Of a stretch of DNA of 53,511 nucleotides, positions 1 to 12,546 are shown one piece after another. Origin of the DNA: Byssovorax sp. (GTDB lineage Bacteria > Myxococcota_A > Polyangia > Polyangiales > Polyangiaceae). The stretch spans positions 1 to 53,511 of the forward strand of contig JANYGI010000185.1 in NCBI GenBank assembly GCA_025362495.1, given 5' to 3'. Every line of letters starts with the position of its first letter. The stretch's first letter is position 1. The notes under the pieces were generated by a model, which made no database searches, had not been told where the DNA came from, and saw nothing but the letters and a program-made list of their open reading frames with translations. Made by a program: the position numbers and the translations under genes.

Positions 1-2
1 TC

Positions 3-293
3 ACCCGCGGCAGCGACGGCGGCCTCCGCGGCAACTCGTGGTTCCTCGGGCCCGAGCTGCTCGTGGGCGCGTTCGTCCGCCTCGCCGGCCCCGACGTCAC
101 CTCACCGAACGGCATGATCTACAGCGGATCCAGCGACGCTCACCCCGTCCTCGGCGCCGCGTTCGACGTGGCCTACGCCCTCTCGCCCTCGTTCCAGCTC
201 GAGGCGCAGCTCGGCAACCTGCGCTGGATCCCCGCGTCGAGCGGGTCGCTCTTGCTCGTCGGCGCGACCCTCGGCGGCTCGCTCCGCTTCTGA
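3..293 (+). CDS. C-terminal end of an outer-membrane beta-barrel-like protein (5' partial)
   Basis: An open frame enters from the left edge and ends with a TGA at 291-293. The visible 96 residues are rich in Gly, Ser and aromatics in alternating patterns (for example GAAFDVAYALSPSFQLEAQL) and finish with GGSLRF. A terminal Phe after alternating hydrophobic residues is the usual end of a bacterial outer-membrane beta-barrel. GC3 is high throughout, supporting coding. The start and the family lie outside the window. It sits 8 bp before tsaE, so co-transcription is possible, but no functional link can be shown. The barrel assignment is inference from composition and the terminal residue. Confidence 0.5.
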   Translation, partial: TRGSDGGLRGNSWFLGPELLVGAFVRLAGPDVTSPNGMIYSGSSDAHPVLGAAFDVAYALSPSFQLEAQLGNLRWIPASSGSLLLVGATLGGSLRF

Positions 294-301
294 GGTCGCG
301 C

Positions 302-796
302 GTGCTCTCTCCCCCCATTGCTCTGCCCACCCGGCGACGCACGACCCGGCTCGCGGCCACCCTCGCCGAGCTTCTGTTACCGGGTGATCTGGTGATCTTG
401 AAGGGCGACCTCGGCGCCGGAAAGACGTTCTTCACCCGCGCCCTCGCGCGCGCCCTCGGCGTCCCGCCGTCGATCGGGATCACCAGCCCGACGTTCACGC
501 TCGTCCATGAAATCGAGGCGAAGATCCCGATCGCACACGCCGATCTCTATCGCCTCAACGAGCCGGGCGAGCTCGCCGAGCTCGGCCTGCGCGACCGTCG
601 CGGCGAGGGCGCGGCGCTGGTCGTCGAGTGGGGCGAGCCCTACCTCGACGCGCTCGGCGGCGACGCGCTCGTGCTGGAGCTCGCCGTGGCGCCCGGCGGA
701 TCGGGCCGCGAAGCGCGCGTCGCGGGGACGGGGCCGCGCGGCAAAGCCCTCGCCACAGCGCTCGCGGACCGAAGCGTGATAGAACCCCGACCGTGA
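302..796 (+). CDS. tsaE: TsaE, tRNA N6-threonylcarbamoyladenosine biosynthesis ATPase
   Basis: This 164-residue protein matches TsaE, the ATPase that works with TsaB and TsaD to put the t6A modification on A37 of ANN-decoding tRNAs. Visible signatures are the Walker A loop GDLGAGKTFF near residues 33-42, the following TSPTFTLVHE segment, the HADLYRL motif and a WGE motif near the C-terminus. Length is normal for the family. The GTG at 302 fits the N-terminal length of homologues; longer upstream frames would overlap the preceding gene. The TGA overlaps the GTG of the next gene by four bases, so the two are probably translationally coupled. A YciO/Sua5-like gene, related to the other half of the t6A pathway, lies at 34.1 kb. 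Confidence 0.93.
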   Translation: MLSPPIALPTRRRTTRLAATLAELLLPGDLVILKGDLGAGKTFFTRALARALGVPPSIGITSPTFTLVHEIEAKIPIAHADLYRLNEPGELAELGLRDRRGEGAALVVEWGEPYLDALGGDALVLELAVAPGGSGREARVAGTGPRGKALATALADRSVIEPRP

Positions 797-1599
797 GCGA
801 GGGCGAGCAGACCGAGACGCGCTGGTGGCAGAGCCCGGCCTTCGAGGGCGTCTTCTACTGGCTCGACAACATCGGCAACATCATCTCGCTCACGGGTCGC
901 ACCGTGATCTGGCTGTTTCGCCGGCCCTTCCGCGTGAGCCAGATGTTCGCCGCGATGGACTTCATCGGCGTGCAGTCGATCTTCATCGTCGGCCTCACCG
1001 GCACCTTCAGCGGCATGGTCGTCACGCTCCAGACCACCTACGCGCTCCGCGCCTTCAGCGCCGAGGGCCGCGTCGGCGGCATCGTCGCCGTATCGCTCAC
1101 GCGCGAGCTCGCGCCGGTTTTCTCGGCGATCATGGTCACGGCGCGCGCCGGCAGCGCCATGGCCGCCGAGCTCGGCAACATGCGCGTGACCGAGCAAATC
1201 GACGCCATCGCCACCATGGGCGTGAGCCCGATCCAGTACCTGCTCTCGCCGCGCCTGCTGGCCTCGGTGATCATGGTCCCGCTGCTCTGCATCCTCTACA
1301 CGACCGTCGGGATGATGGGCTCGTACCTCGTCAGCATCCTGCTCCTCGGTGGCGACTTCGGCGTGTTCCTGCAGAGCATCCGCGACACGGTGCAGCCCAA
1401 GGACATGTTCATGGGCGTGATCAAGGCCGCCGTGTTCGGCTTCATCGTCTCGGCGATCTCCTGCCGCCACGGCTTCTACGCCGCCGGCGGGGCCCGCGGC
1501 GTGGGCGTGGCGACGACGCGCGCCGTGGTCGAGAGCTGCGTCTCGCTCCTGATCGTGAACTACGTGCTGACGCAGCTCCTGCTCGACAGCGATATGTAG
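793..1599 (+). CDS. MlaE-family ABC transporter permease
   Basis: The 268-residue product is an MlaE/YrbE-type permease, the membrane component of ABC systems that move phospholipids or other lipids between inner and outer membrane. It shows several long hydrophobic segments and the family-typical run SLTRELAPVFSAIMVTARAG followed by AAELGNMRVTEQIDAI, which contains the conserved EL...Q(I/L)DA core. The GTG at 793 overlaps the tsaE stop (GTGA), which decides the start. The cognate ATPase (MlaF) and MCE-domain protein (MlaD) would be expected next to it, but the next gene is a kinase 380 bp away, so the partners must be elsewhere. Family assignment is firm; the substrate is not known. Confidence 0.9.
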   Translation: MSEGEQTETRWWQSPAFEGVFYWLDNIGNIISLTGRTVIWLFRRPFRVSQMFAAMDFIGVQSIFIVGLTGTFSGMVVTLQTTYALRAFSAEGRVGGIVAVSLTRELAPVFSAIMVTARAGSAMAAELGNMRVTEQIDAIATMGVSPIQYLLSPRLLASVIMVPLLCILYTTVGMMGSYLVSILLLGGDFGVFLQSIRDTVQPKDMFMGVIKAAVFGFIVSAISCRHGFYAAGGARGVGVATTRAVVESCVSLLIVNYVLTQLLLDSDM

Positions 1600-1645
1600 T
1601 CTCGCGGGGTCCGCCGCGGGCGGCGCGCTCGCCCGTACCATCGAG

Positions 1646-1683
1646 TCAGGAGATCCCTCGTTCGGGATGAGTGCCACTCCTGA
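1646..1683. other. Compound stem-loop downstream of the MlaE-type gene
   Basis: TCAGGAG (1646-1652) pairs with CTCCTGA (1677-1683), and inside it ATCCC (1653-1657) pairs with GGGAT (1664-1668) around a 6-nt loop; eight bases are left unpaired on the right side. A short palindrome CCAGGCCTGG follows at 1686. It lies 46 bp after the permease stop and may end that transcript, but no T-run follows. The remainder of the 380-bp gap (1600-1980) shows no convincing gene or promoter, apart from an AGGGGA ribosome-binding-like stretch just before the kinase start. Confidence 0.35.
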
Positions 1684-1980
1684 TTCCAGGCCTGGGAGCG
1701 CGACGGGGGCTGACGTCGCGATCGGGTGATGGCGCAGATCTCCTGTGATCCTCGGTGATCTCGCGCTGCCTCATTGCTGTGCATTCGTGGTGGACGGTCC
1801 CGGTGGACGGGCTTCGCGCGCGGAACATGCTCCCGCGTCGCGGCGTCGCTCGAGCCGCGGTGCAGCGTCGCCCGGTGGGGTGTTAGGGTTGAAACGACAG
1901 GCGTCTCCGCAGCGCGGAGTCTGCGCCCGGGCGCGGGGCCCGAGGCTCCTCGATTCCAGCAGTGTCGTCAGGGGATCATC

Positions 1981-5667
<3,687 letters not shown>

Positions 5668-5686
5668 ACGTGCCAGTCGACGTCAT

Positions 5687-6127
5687 TCACTCGTCGACGT
5701 CCTCTGCCGGCGTGGGGCCGTAAGCGGCATAGATCTCCTCCGCCATGCGCCGCAACATGGGCCCGCCAGCGGCGTTGACGTGGAGCTCGACGCCGGGGAC
5801 GAGCACGATGCGCTCCCAGCGCTCGAGAGGATATCTGGGCGGCGGTGGGCGCACCAGCGCTGGAGCTACCGGCGCCGCGGGCGCGTCGAGACGAGCGCGA
5901 ATGACGTCGAGGCGAACGTTCTGCTCGCGGAGCTGCTGAATGGCGCGGAGCCGAGCGAGGTGCTCCCCACCATAGCGCGTGGCCGCGGCGCGAAACGGCG
6001 GAGGTTCGATGAGGCCACGCGCCGTCCAGTGGCGGATGGTGCGCGCGGTGAGGCCCGTGGCGTGGGCAATCTGATCGATCGTGTAGCCCTCCACGGGCGG
6101 GGAGGGCGGGGCGGGAGCGCGCGGCAT
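5687..6127 (-). CDS. MerR-family transcriptional regulator
   Basis: The 146-residue protein has the N-terminal winged-helix of MerR regulators: YTIDQIAHATGLTARTIRHW is the helix-turn-helix, followed by a wing containing TRYGGEHLARL and a helix region RLDVIRARLD. The C-terminal ~70 residues are Pro-rich then end in GPMLRRMAEEIYAAYG; no cysteine metal site is visible, so a metal-sensor role is unlikely. The ATG at 6127 is preceded on its strand by GAGGAA at a suitable distance. It is convergent with the kinase gene, only 19 bp separating the stops. Two direct repeats 74-140 bp upstream of its start may be its own operator. The target genes are not evident. Confidence 0.88.
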   Translation of the reverse strand: MPRAPAPPSPPVEGYTIDQIAHATGLTARTIRHWTARGLIEPPPFRAAATRYGGEHLARLRAIQQLREQNVRLDVIRARLDAPAAPVAPALVRPPPPRYPLERWERIVLVPGVELHVNAAGGPMLRRMAEEIYAAYGPTPAEDVDE

Positions 6128-6200
6128 GGGGGTCGGCTTTCCTCGATGAGCTGCTCCATGTTCCTCGATTGGTCAGATTGCGTCAAGTCGAGCCGCCAGG

Positions 6201-6266
6201 TTGACCTGGAGAGTACCCATCGATGCAATGCAAAGCGTATGCTTGACCTGAATAGTACCCATGGAT
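6201..6266. promoter_or_regulatory. Two direct repeats upstream of the merR gene, possible operator
   Basis: The box TTGACCTGGAGAGTACCCAT at 6201-6220 recurs as TTGACCTGAATAGTACCCAT at 6243-6262, each followed by (C/G)GAT. The start-to-start distance is 42 bp, about four helical turns, so both would face the same side of DNA. Each box begins with a -35-like TTGACC. MerR proteins act at such promoter spacers, so autoregulation of the merR gene or control of the downstream lipoprotein gene is an inference. In the rest of the 460-bp gap (6128-6588) no gene was recognised. Confidence 0.5.
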
Positions 6267-6588
6267 AGCCTCGATAGGCGTCGACATGGCCTGGAGACCG
6301 TGACTCGCGCCAGAGATGGCGCTCCGGGTGACCTCGATGGCGCGTCTCGCGTCAAACGCAGGAGATCGCCGGACCTCGAGACCTGCCTTCACGAGTCCGT
6401 GGCGGCGACGAAAAACCGAACACCATCCCTCGGGCGCGAAGGCGCGTTTACCGGCGAGGTCGGTCGCCTTCGCGGCGGAAACCTCGCGCAGCCATGGCGA
6501 TCGCCGCCGCGGTGCATCGCCGCCTGCGCGCAGGGCGCACGAAACGGCCGCGGAGCTGGCTGGCCGCCGGATTGCTCAGCTCTCGTGC

Positions 6589-7209
6589 ATGACGTTCCGC
6601 TCGCTCTCCTCGGCTCGCGCGGTGGCCGCTCTCGCCTTCGCGCTCACGCTCCCGGCCTGCTCGTCGCACCCTTGTGCCGACACCGAAGAGGAGAAGCTGA
6701 TCCAGGGTCACTTCGATTACGCCTTCCTCGACGGGACGCCGACCTCGGTCGGTTTCGCGCCCGGCGGTCCCCTCGCGAGCGCCAGCCTCACGGACGGCGT
6801 GTTCGTGAACTGGATGGCTCCGCTCGCGGCGACCCCGGGCAAGGATGCCAGGCTCGTCTTCTCGGCGGACCTGCCCGACACGGATGGGTCGTTTGATCTG
6901 GAACCCCTGTCTGCCCAGGTCTGCGCCTGCCGGACCGGATCCCCGACGCGCGTCGGGGCCGATACGATGTGCGAGAGCGGCGTCACGATGTCAGCCCCCG
7001 CGGAGTGCCAGCCGGTGACAGGGCACCTCGAGCTTCGCCACATGAACCTCGGAGTCTGCGGCAGCCGAGGCGGTTGCCGCAACACGGCCGCGTTCGAGCT
7101 GATCTTGACGTCACCCGCAGAAAAAGGGCTCTCCGGCAACTTCAGCTTCCTGGATACGGAGCAATCGATCCCGAGGTCGTGCCCGGACCCCTTCTTCAAC
7201 GTCGGGTGA
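6589..7209 (+). CDS. Putative lipoprotein of unknown function
   Basis: The 206-residue product starts MTFRSLSSARAVAALAFAL and reaches a lipobox LPAC near residue 24, so it should be exported and lipid-anchored. The mature part has no recognised domain. It contains several Cys (CAC, MC, EC, VC, GGC, SC) that could form disulfides, plus short beta-like stretches such as HLELRHMNLGVCG and AAFELILTSP. The ATG at 6589 is chosen because it gives a compact signal peptide; the frame is open further upstream to 6316 but without a signal. The gene is convergent with the P-type-ATPase-like gene, 11 bp apart. Its role is unknown. Confidence 0.7.
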   Translation: MTFRSLSSARAVAALAFALTLPACSSHPCADTEEEKLIQGHFDYAFLDGTPTSVGFAPGGPLASASLTDGVFVNWMAPLAATPGKDARLVFSADLPDTDGSFDLEPLSAQVCACRTGSPTRVGADTMCESGVTMSAPAECQPVTGHLELRHMNLGVCGSRGGCRNTAAFELILTSPAEKGLSGNFSFLDTEQSIPRSCPDPFFNVG

Positions 7210-7220
7210 GGTCGCGCGCC

Positions 7221-9650
7221 TCAGCTCGTGCGCTTCACGTGCGCCACGGCCATGGCCCCTCCGAGGAGCGAGGCAATCGGCGCGAACGCCGGCGGCAAGA
7301 TCCCGAAGGCTATCGCCGTCGCGCCGATCAGCGCGGGGACTGCGGCCAGAGCCAGCCCGAGCCGCGCTTCGTTCCGCGCTCGGTGCGCGAGGGCCAGAGC
7401 GAGCGCCGCATCCCTCACGTCATCTGAAGCGAGCGTCACCGCGAAATCGCCGGGCGTCGAGCCCGCGGCCGCCAGCGCCACCGCGACGTCCGCCGCGCCG
7501 AGCGCTGCTTCGTCAACGCCCGCGTGCCCGAGCACCGCGACGCTCAACCCGCTCTCGATCAGGCTCCGCACCTCCGCGGCGCGCCCCGCGGGCAGCACCT
7601 CGGGCCGGATGTGATCGATATCGAGTGATCGGCCGATCGCTTCGCACGTCTCGCGCGAGTCACCCGACATCAAGACAGGCTCGATCTGCGCATCCAGGAG
7701 GTGCTGAACGGCGGCGCGAGCGCCGGGCCGCAAACCGTCCTGCAACCCGAGCAACCCCACCAATCGTGATCCCAGCGCCACCAGGACGACGGTGCGTCCC
7801 AGGCTCTCCAGCTCGGCGATCCGCGCTTCGGCCGAGGCGATCGAGATCCGTCGATCCATCATCAGGCCGCGGCTGCCCACGCAGAGCTCTTCGCCCGACG
7901 AGCTGACGGCGGTGACGCCCATGCCCGCGTCGATGTTGGGGTTGCGCACCCCGTCCGGGCGGAGGCCGCGGGTGCGGGCAGCGCGGACGATGGCCGCCGC
8001 GATCGGGTGCGACTCGCTCCGCTCCGCGCCGGCCGCAAAGGCCAGGATCTGCGAGGGATCGAGCTTGCCGGTGGCCGCGGCGAAGGCCGAGCCGCGGCTG
8101 GCGTTGGCGACGCTCTCGAGCTCGGCCAGCTCGGGCTCGCCCAGCAGGATCGTCCCGCGGGCCGAGAACACCGCGACGGCGACGCGGCCGGCGCGATCCC
8201 AGGCGTCGGCGCTCTTGTAGACGATGCCGCGGCGCAGGCCGAGGAGGATGCCGCGCGCCACGTGCGTCGCGGCGATCGAGGCGATCACCGACGTCGCGAG
8301 CGCGGCGTGAACCGCGACGGTGGTCATGGCGATCTCGATCGCGTTGCGGTGGGCGACGGCCGCGGCGAAGGCGCCGATGATCGCCGCGACGATGGCCCAG
8401 CGCTCGGCGAGCGCGAGCGAGGCCTGGGCGATCGGCGCGAGCGTGTCGGCGCGGCGACGCGGATCGACGAGCATCCGCGCGAAGGCGCGATCGTGGCCAG
8501 CCCACGTGCAGATCCCGCGGAGGCTGCCGCGCACGACGCGCGCACCCGCGACCACCGGATCGCCGGTGCGACGACGCGCCGGGGTGGTCGCGCCGATCCA
8601 CGGGAGCACCTCGACGTCGTCGCCCGTGATGGTGACGTCGACCGGGACGACCTCGCCCGTCTCGACGATGATCTGCTCGCCCGATCGGAGATCGAAGACC
8701 TTATCGCGCGGCGTGGCGATGGGCTTCGGGGTGCGGCGATCGCCGGTGCGATCGGTCGCGGCCGTGGTCTCGACCTCGCCCTCGCCGAAGGCGCGACGGC
8801 CGGGGACCGCGAGCGCTGTCTCGATCCACGCGCGCTCGGCGTTGACCTGACGACGCGCGCTCTCGGCGAGCCAGGCGCTCACCGCCGCGGCCGTGACGAG
8901 GATCCCCGCGAGCGACGCGGCCTCGGCGCCGAGCGCGCGATCCTTGCCGAGCGTCGCCCAGATCGCGACCGCGAGCGACGCGCCCGACGACGCGAGGATC
9001 GGGCCGGGGTGCGGATCGCAGGCGTCGCGCACCGTCGTCGCCGCGCGTCCGAGGAGCATGCCGACGCCGACCGCCGCGAGGATGATCCGCGACACGACGA
9101 CGAGCCGCGCCTCGCCCGCGAGCGTGAGCGAGACCGCGAGCGATCCGGCGACGATGGCCATCACGAGGAGCAGCGCGCCGATGTCCCGCTGCTCGTTCGG
9201 ATCGTGGAGCGGAGGCTCTTCGCTGAGGATGGTCTGCGCGATCGGCTCGACGAGCGCGCGATCTTCGCCGTGCGCGGGGACGTCGGGGAGATCGCGATCG
9301 GGCCCGGGCGCATACGCCGGGAGGATCGCGTCGCTGAGCTGCTCGAGCGCCTCGTCGCGCACCAGCGTCCGCGGCGTGGGGCTCGGCGCGGGCGCGGCCG
9401 GCGCGTCACCGAGGAACACCGCGCGGCAGACGCCGTAGTTGCAGAAAAAATGGAAGCGCAGGTCGAAGATCGCGACGTGCCCCGCGCGGAGCGGATCGAT
9501 GAATTTTCCGCACCCCGAGCAGGCGACGGGATCGACGACCGGACCGGAAGCGAGGCGCGGCGGAGGCAGCGGCACCCTGGTCGAAGGGGGCGCTTCTGCC
9601 GGGAAATCAGGCTCGAGATCGTCGGCGAGATCCGGCTCGTCCAGGCTCAT
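7221..9650 (-). CDS. Catalytically degenerate P1B-type ATPase-like membrane protein
   Basis: The 809-residue protein has the layout of a heavy-metal P-type ATPase: a Cys-containing N-terminal region (CSGCGKF, later HFFCNYGVC, resembling a TRASH/zinc-ribbon-like site), hydrophobic helices, an actuator-like region, an N-domain with the HP motif (SESHPIAAA) and a final membrane pair. The key residues are missing. The CPC membrane motif aligns with VAV (VAVHAALATS for CPCALGLATP). The TGES loop aligns with IGAT. The phosphorylated Asp of DKTGT is Ser496 in SARGT. GDGxND is GHAGVD (708-713), keeping only the second Asp. It therefore cannot use the normal phospho-Asp cycle, yet the frame is intact and coding-biased. 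Its ATG overlaps the argF stop. A pseudoenzyme or metal-binding role is inferred. Confidence 0.75.
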   Translation of the reverse strand: MSLDEPDLADDLEPDFPAEAPPSTRVPLPPPRLASGPVVDPVACSGCGKFIDPLRAGHVAIFDLRFHFFCNYGVCRAVFLGDAPAAPAPSPTPRTLVRDEALEQLSDAILPAYAPGPDRDLPDVPAHGEDRALVEPIAQTILSEEPPLHDPNEQRDIGALLLVMAIVAGSLAVSLTLAGEARLVVVSRIILAAVGVGMLLGRAATTVRDACDPHPGPILASSGASLAVAIWATLGKDRALGAEAASLAGILVTAAAVSAWLAESARRQVNAERAWIETALAVPGRRAFGEGEVETTAATDRTGDRRTPKPIATPRDKVFDLRSGEQIIVETGEVVPVDVTITGDDVEVLPWIGATTPARRRTGDPVVAGARVVRGSLRGICTWAGHDRAFARMLVDPRRRADTLAPIAQASLALAERWAIVAAIIGAFAAAVAHRNAIEIAMTTVAVHAALATSVIASIAATHVARGILLGLRRGIVYKSADAWDRAGRVAVAVFSARGTILLGEPELAELESVANASRGSAFAAATGKLDPSQILAFAAGAERSESHPIAAAIVRAARTRGLRPDGVRNPNIDAGMGVTAVSSSGEELCVGSRGLMMDRRISIASAEARIAELESLGRTVVLVALGSRLVGLLGLQDGLRPGARAAVQHLLDAQIEPVLMSGDSRETCEAIGRSLDIDHIRPEVLPAGRAAEVRSLIESGLSVAVLGHAGVDEAALGAADVAVALAAAGSTPGDFAVTLASDDVRDAALALALAHRARNEARLGLALAAVPALIGATAIAFGILPPAFAPIASLLGGAMAVAHVKRTS

Positions 9651-10561
9651 GCGGCGGGCACCCGAGCGGCCGCGGCCCACGCGAGCACGGCCTTCGCGGT
9701 GTGCAGGCGCGCGGCGACCGCGTCCCACACCAGGCTCCCCGGCCCGTCGAGGACGTCGGCGTCGATCTCTTCGCCGCGGTGCGCGGGCAAGCAATGGAGC
9801 ACGTTGACGCCGGGCGCGGCGCCCGCGAGCAGCTCGCGCGTCACGCGGTAGGGAGAGAGCGCCTGATGACGGCCCTCGGCGCTGTCTTCGAAGCCCATGC
9901 TCACCCAGGTGTCGGTGAGGATCACGTCGGCGTTCGCCGCGGCTGCATGAGGATCTTCCGTCACCGTGACGCCGCCGGAGAGCGCGAGATCCGCGGCGCC
10001 GGGGCCGTAGCCCGCGGGCGAGGCGATCGTGAAATCGAGCCCGAGCAGCCCCGCCGCTTCGATCCACGAGCGCGCGACGTTGGTGCAGTCGCCGAGCCAC
10101 GCGTAGCGCAGACCGTCGACGCGACCGCGCGCGGCGCGGACCGCGTGGAGATCGGCGAGCACCTGGAGCGGGTGGCTCTTGCGCGTGAGCGCGTTGATCA
10201 CCGGCGCCGCGCACGCGGCCGCGAGCGCCGTGAGCCGCGTGTGCTTCGGCGTGCGGCACGCGACCAGCGCGACAGAGCGGCCGAGCACCCGCGCGGTGTC
10301 CTCGATCGGCTCGCCGCGCGACGCCTGCGAGGCCTCGCCGGTGATGACGATCGGGTGCGCGCCGAGCTCCACCGCGGCGACCTCGAGCGCGAGCCGCGAC
10401 CGCGTCGACGGCAGATCGAAGAGCAGCGCCACGCTGAGGCCGGCGAGCGGGCGCGGGTGCGCCGCCGTCCCGCGCAGTCGCTCGAGACGGCTTGATTCCT
10501 CGAGGATCTCGCGCACGCCGGGGGCGCCGAGATCGGCGAGCGAAATGAGGTCGCGCTTCAC
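9647..10561 (-). CDS. argF: Ornithine carbamoyltransferase
   Basis: The 304-residue protein is an ornithine carbamoyltransferase, which condenses carbamoyl phosphate and ornithine to citrulline in arginine synthesis. The carbamoyl-phosphate site appears as STRSR (usually STRTR), and the ornithine-binding region as the HCLPAHRGEE motif near residue 255. The segment HPLQVLAD corresponds to the usual HPCQ, with Leu for Cys. Length is standard. It begins at 10561, overlapping the argD stop by four bases, and its own stop overlaps the next gene, so argD-argF-ATPase-like is one transcription unit on the minus strand. No ARG box was recognised upstream. Confidence 0.93.
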   Translation of the reverse strand: MKRDLISLADLGAPGVREILEESSRLERLRGTAAHPRPLAGLSVALLFDLPSTRSRLALEVAAVELGAHPIVITGEASQASRGEPIEDTARVLGRSVALVACRTPKHTRLTALAAACAAPVINALTRKSHPLQVLADLHAVRAARGRVDGLRYAWLGDCTNVARSWIEAAGLLGLDFTIASPAGYGPGAADLALSGGVTVTEDPHAAAANADVILTDTWVSMGFEDSAEGRHQALSPYRVTRELLAGAAPGVNVLHCLPAHRGEEIDADVLDGPGSLVWDAVAARLHTAKAVLAWAAAARVPAA

Positions 10562-11811
10562 CAGCCGAGATCGGTGAGCGCGGCGTCGACGTGGGCCACG
10601 CCCTCGTCGAGCTCGGCCGGAGTGACGACGAGCGGCGGCGTGAAGCGGAGGACGTTGGCCCCCGCGACGGTGAGGAGTACGCCGCGATCGCGGACGGCGC
10701 CGAGGAGCGTGCGCACGTCGGCGCCGCCCGTGAGCACGAGCCCGCGGAGCAGCCCGCGCCCACGCTCGCCCGAGCAGCTCTTCTCGTGCTTGGCCGCGAC
10801 GGCCGCGAGGCCACGCGCGAGGTGCTCGCCGTTCTTCGCCGCCGCGTCGAGCAGGCCGTCTTGCTCGATCACGGCCATCACCGTGCGCGCCGCCGCGCAG
10901 GCGAGCGCGTTGCCGCCGAACGTCGATCCGTGCGAGCCCGGCGTGAGCGCGCCGTTGAGCTTCTCCTTGATGAGCAGCGCCCCGATCGGGAACCCGCCGC
11001 CGAGCCCCTTGGCGAGCGAGACCGCGTCGGCGACGACGCCGTCGTGTTGCTGCCCGAGCCAGCGCCCCGTGCGCCCCATGCCCGTCTGCACCTCGTCGAT
11101 GAGCAAGAGCGCGCCGTGCTCGTCGGCGATCTTGCGCAGCTCCGCGAGGTAGCCCGCGGGAGCGGGGATCACGCCGCCCTCGCCGATCACCGGCTCGACG
11201 ACGATGCCCGCGACGTCGGGCCCCATCGCCTTGCGGACCGCCGCGGCGTCGCCGTAATTCACGTGCGTCACCCCGGCGAGCGGAGGCCCGAAGCCCTCCT
11301 GGTACTTGGCGTTCCCGGTGAGCGCGACGGCGCCCATCGTGCGGCCGTGAAACGAGTTGTGCATCGCGATCAGGCGGTAGCGCTCGGGCTGCCCGTTCAC
11401 GAAGAAATGCCGGCGCGCCATCTTCAGCAGCGCCTCGTTGGCCTCCGCGCCCGAGTTGCAGAAGAACGCGCGGTCGTACCCGAGCTTCGCGCAGAGCTCG
11501 TCAGCGAGGCGGAGGTTCTCGGCGTTGTAGAAGTAGTTCGAGGCGTGCATCAGCCGGCCGGCCTGCTCGGCGATCGTCGCGGTGAGCCGGGGGTGCGCAT
11601 GGCCGAGGGCCGACACCGCGACGCCCGCGCACAGATCGAGATACCGCCGCCCCTGCGTGTCCCAGACCTCGCAGCCTTTGCCGCGGTCGAGGACGATCGG
11701 AGCCTGTCGGTAGTTCCCGAGGAGGCGCCTCTGTCCGACCGCAATGAGGGGATCGACCGCGGGAACGTGCTCCCGTTCGGCGCCTGTGGAGGTGCTGGCG
11801 GCAGTGCTCAT
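10558..11811 (-). CDS. argD: Acetylornithine aminotransferase (class III PLP aminotransferase)
   Basis: The 417-residue protein is a class III PLP-dependent aminotransferase of the ArgD type, converting N-acetylglutamate semialdehyde to N-acetylornithine. Visible hallmarks are [43 protein letters not shown] and [14 protein letters not shown], which carries the PLP-binding lysine, then [17 protein letters not shown]. The ATG at 11811 gives a short disordered N-terminus before [10 protein letters not shown]. It is the first gene of the minus-strand operon and is divergent from grpE, about 118 bp apart. The argF neighbour supports acetylornithine rather than a generic omega-amino acid substrate. 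Confidence 0.93.
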   Translation of the reverse strand: MSTAASTSTGAEREHVPAVDPLIAVGQRRLLGNYRQAPIVLDRGKGCEVWDTQGRRYLDLCAGVAVSALGHAHPRLTATIAEQAGRLMHASNYFYNAENLRLADELCAKLGYDRAFFCNSGAEANEALLKMARRHFFVNGQPERYRLIAMHNSFHGRTMGAVALTGNAKYQEGFGPPLAGVTHVNYGDAAAVRKAMGPDVAGIVVEPVIGEGGVIPAPAGYLAELRKIADEHGALLLIDEVQTGMGRTGRWLGQQHDGVVADAVSLAKGLGGGFPIGALLIKEKLNGALTPGSHGSTFGGNALACAAARTVMAVIEQDGLLDAAAKNGEHLARGLAAVAAKHEKSCSGERGRGLLRGLVLTGGADVRTLLGAVRDRGVLLTVAGANVLRFTPPLVVTPAELDEGVAHVDAALTDLGW

Positions 11812-11929
11812 CGGGGCGATCTACGCCCGGCGCCCCGCCATGGCAAACACGGCGAGCGGGGCGCTTGATCCGCCCGCGGCACGGTCCGTGATTGCCAGGG
11901 GATCGAGGCTGGTTATAGTGCCGCCGATC

Positions 11930-12538
11930 ATGACGAGCGAGACCGACGAAAAAGCTGGCGAGACGCCCGACGACAAGACCGACGCCACCGAGCCGACCGC
12001 CTCCGAGGTCCTCGAGGCCGAGGTGGTGGAAGGCGCTGGCCCGAAGCTGAAATCAGTCCCGCCGGTAGGCGAGCTCCGGGTGGATCCGCAGGCCGAGATC
12101 GCGCGCCTGCGCGACCAGCTCCTGCGCACCGCGGCCGACTTCGACAACTTCCGCAAGCGCGCGCGGCGCGAGCAGGACGACGCGACCCGTCGCGGCCGCG
12201 AGACGACGATCAAAGATCTCCTCCCGATCTTCGACAACCTCGAGCGCGCCGCCGCCCACGCCGAGTCGGGCGCCGACGCCAAGGCCGTCGCCGATGGCAT
12301 CCGCATGGTGACGAAGCAGTTCGTCGACACGCTCGATCGCATGGGCATCAAGCGCGTCGCCACCGTCGGTCAGCCCTTCGATCCCGCGCGCCACGAGGCG
12401 ATCCAGCACCTCGAGTCGAAGGAGCACCCGGCCGGGACCATCGTCGCCGAGGTGCAGGCCGGCTACGCGATCGGCGACTTCCTGGTCCGCCCCGCGATGG
12501 TCGTCGTCTCGAAGGGCCCGCCCGTCCAGGTGAACTGA
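11930..12538 (+). CDS. grpE: GrpE nucleotide exchange factor
   Basis: The 202-residue protein is GrpE, the exchange factor for DnaK. After an acidic, disordered N-terminus it has the long dimer coiled coil ([20 protein letters not shown], with FRKR) and the C-terminal beta domain, including [10 protein letters not shown] and VVAEVQAGY-like [18 protein letters not shown]. The ATG at 11930 gives the normal length. dnaK lies downstream on the same strand but a convergent tetR gene is inserted between them, so dnaK must have its own promoter. The grpE and tetR stops are only four bases apart and share a 12-bp palindrome. Confidence 0.95.
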   Translation: MTSETDEKAGETPDDKTDATEPTASEVLEAEVVEGAGPKLKSVPPVGELRVDPQAEIARLRDQLLRTAADFDNFRKRARREQDDATRRGRETTIKDLLPIFDNLERAAAHAESGADAKAVADGIRMVTKQFVDTLDRMGIKRVATVGQPFDPARHEAIQHLESKEHPAGTIVAEVQAGYAIGDFLVRPAMVVVSKGPPVQVN

Positions 12539-12546
12539 CGCGTCAG
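12535..12546. other. Perfect palindrome covering the convergent grpE and tetR stops
   Basis: CTGACGCGTCAG is a perfect 12-bp palindrome that contains both the grpE TGA (12536-12538) and the tetR stop read on the other strand (12543-12545). It is short for a terminator and has no loop, so its function is uncertain. Confidence 0.3.

Noticed and set aside
9651-10814. Extended N-terminus of the P-type-ATPase-like gene to 10814
   Set aside because: It would read through argF and argD in a different frame with low-complexity Arg/Ala sequence; the ATG at 9650 overlaps the argF stop by four bases.
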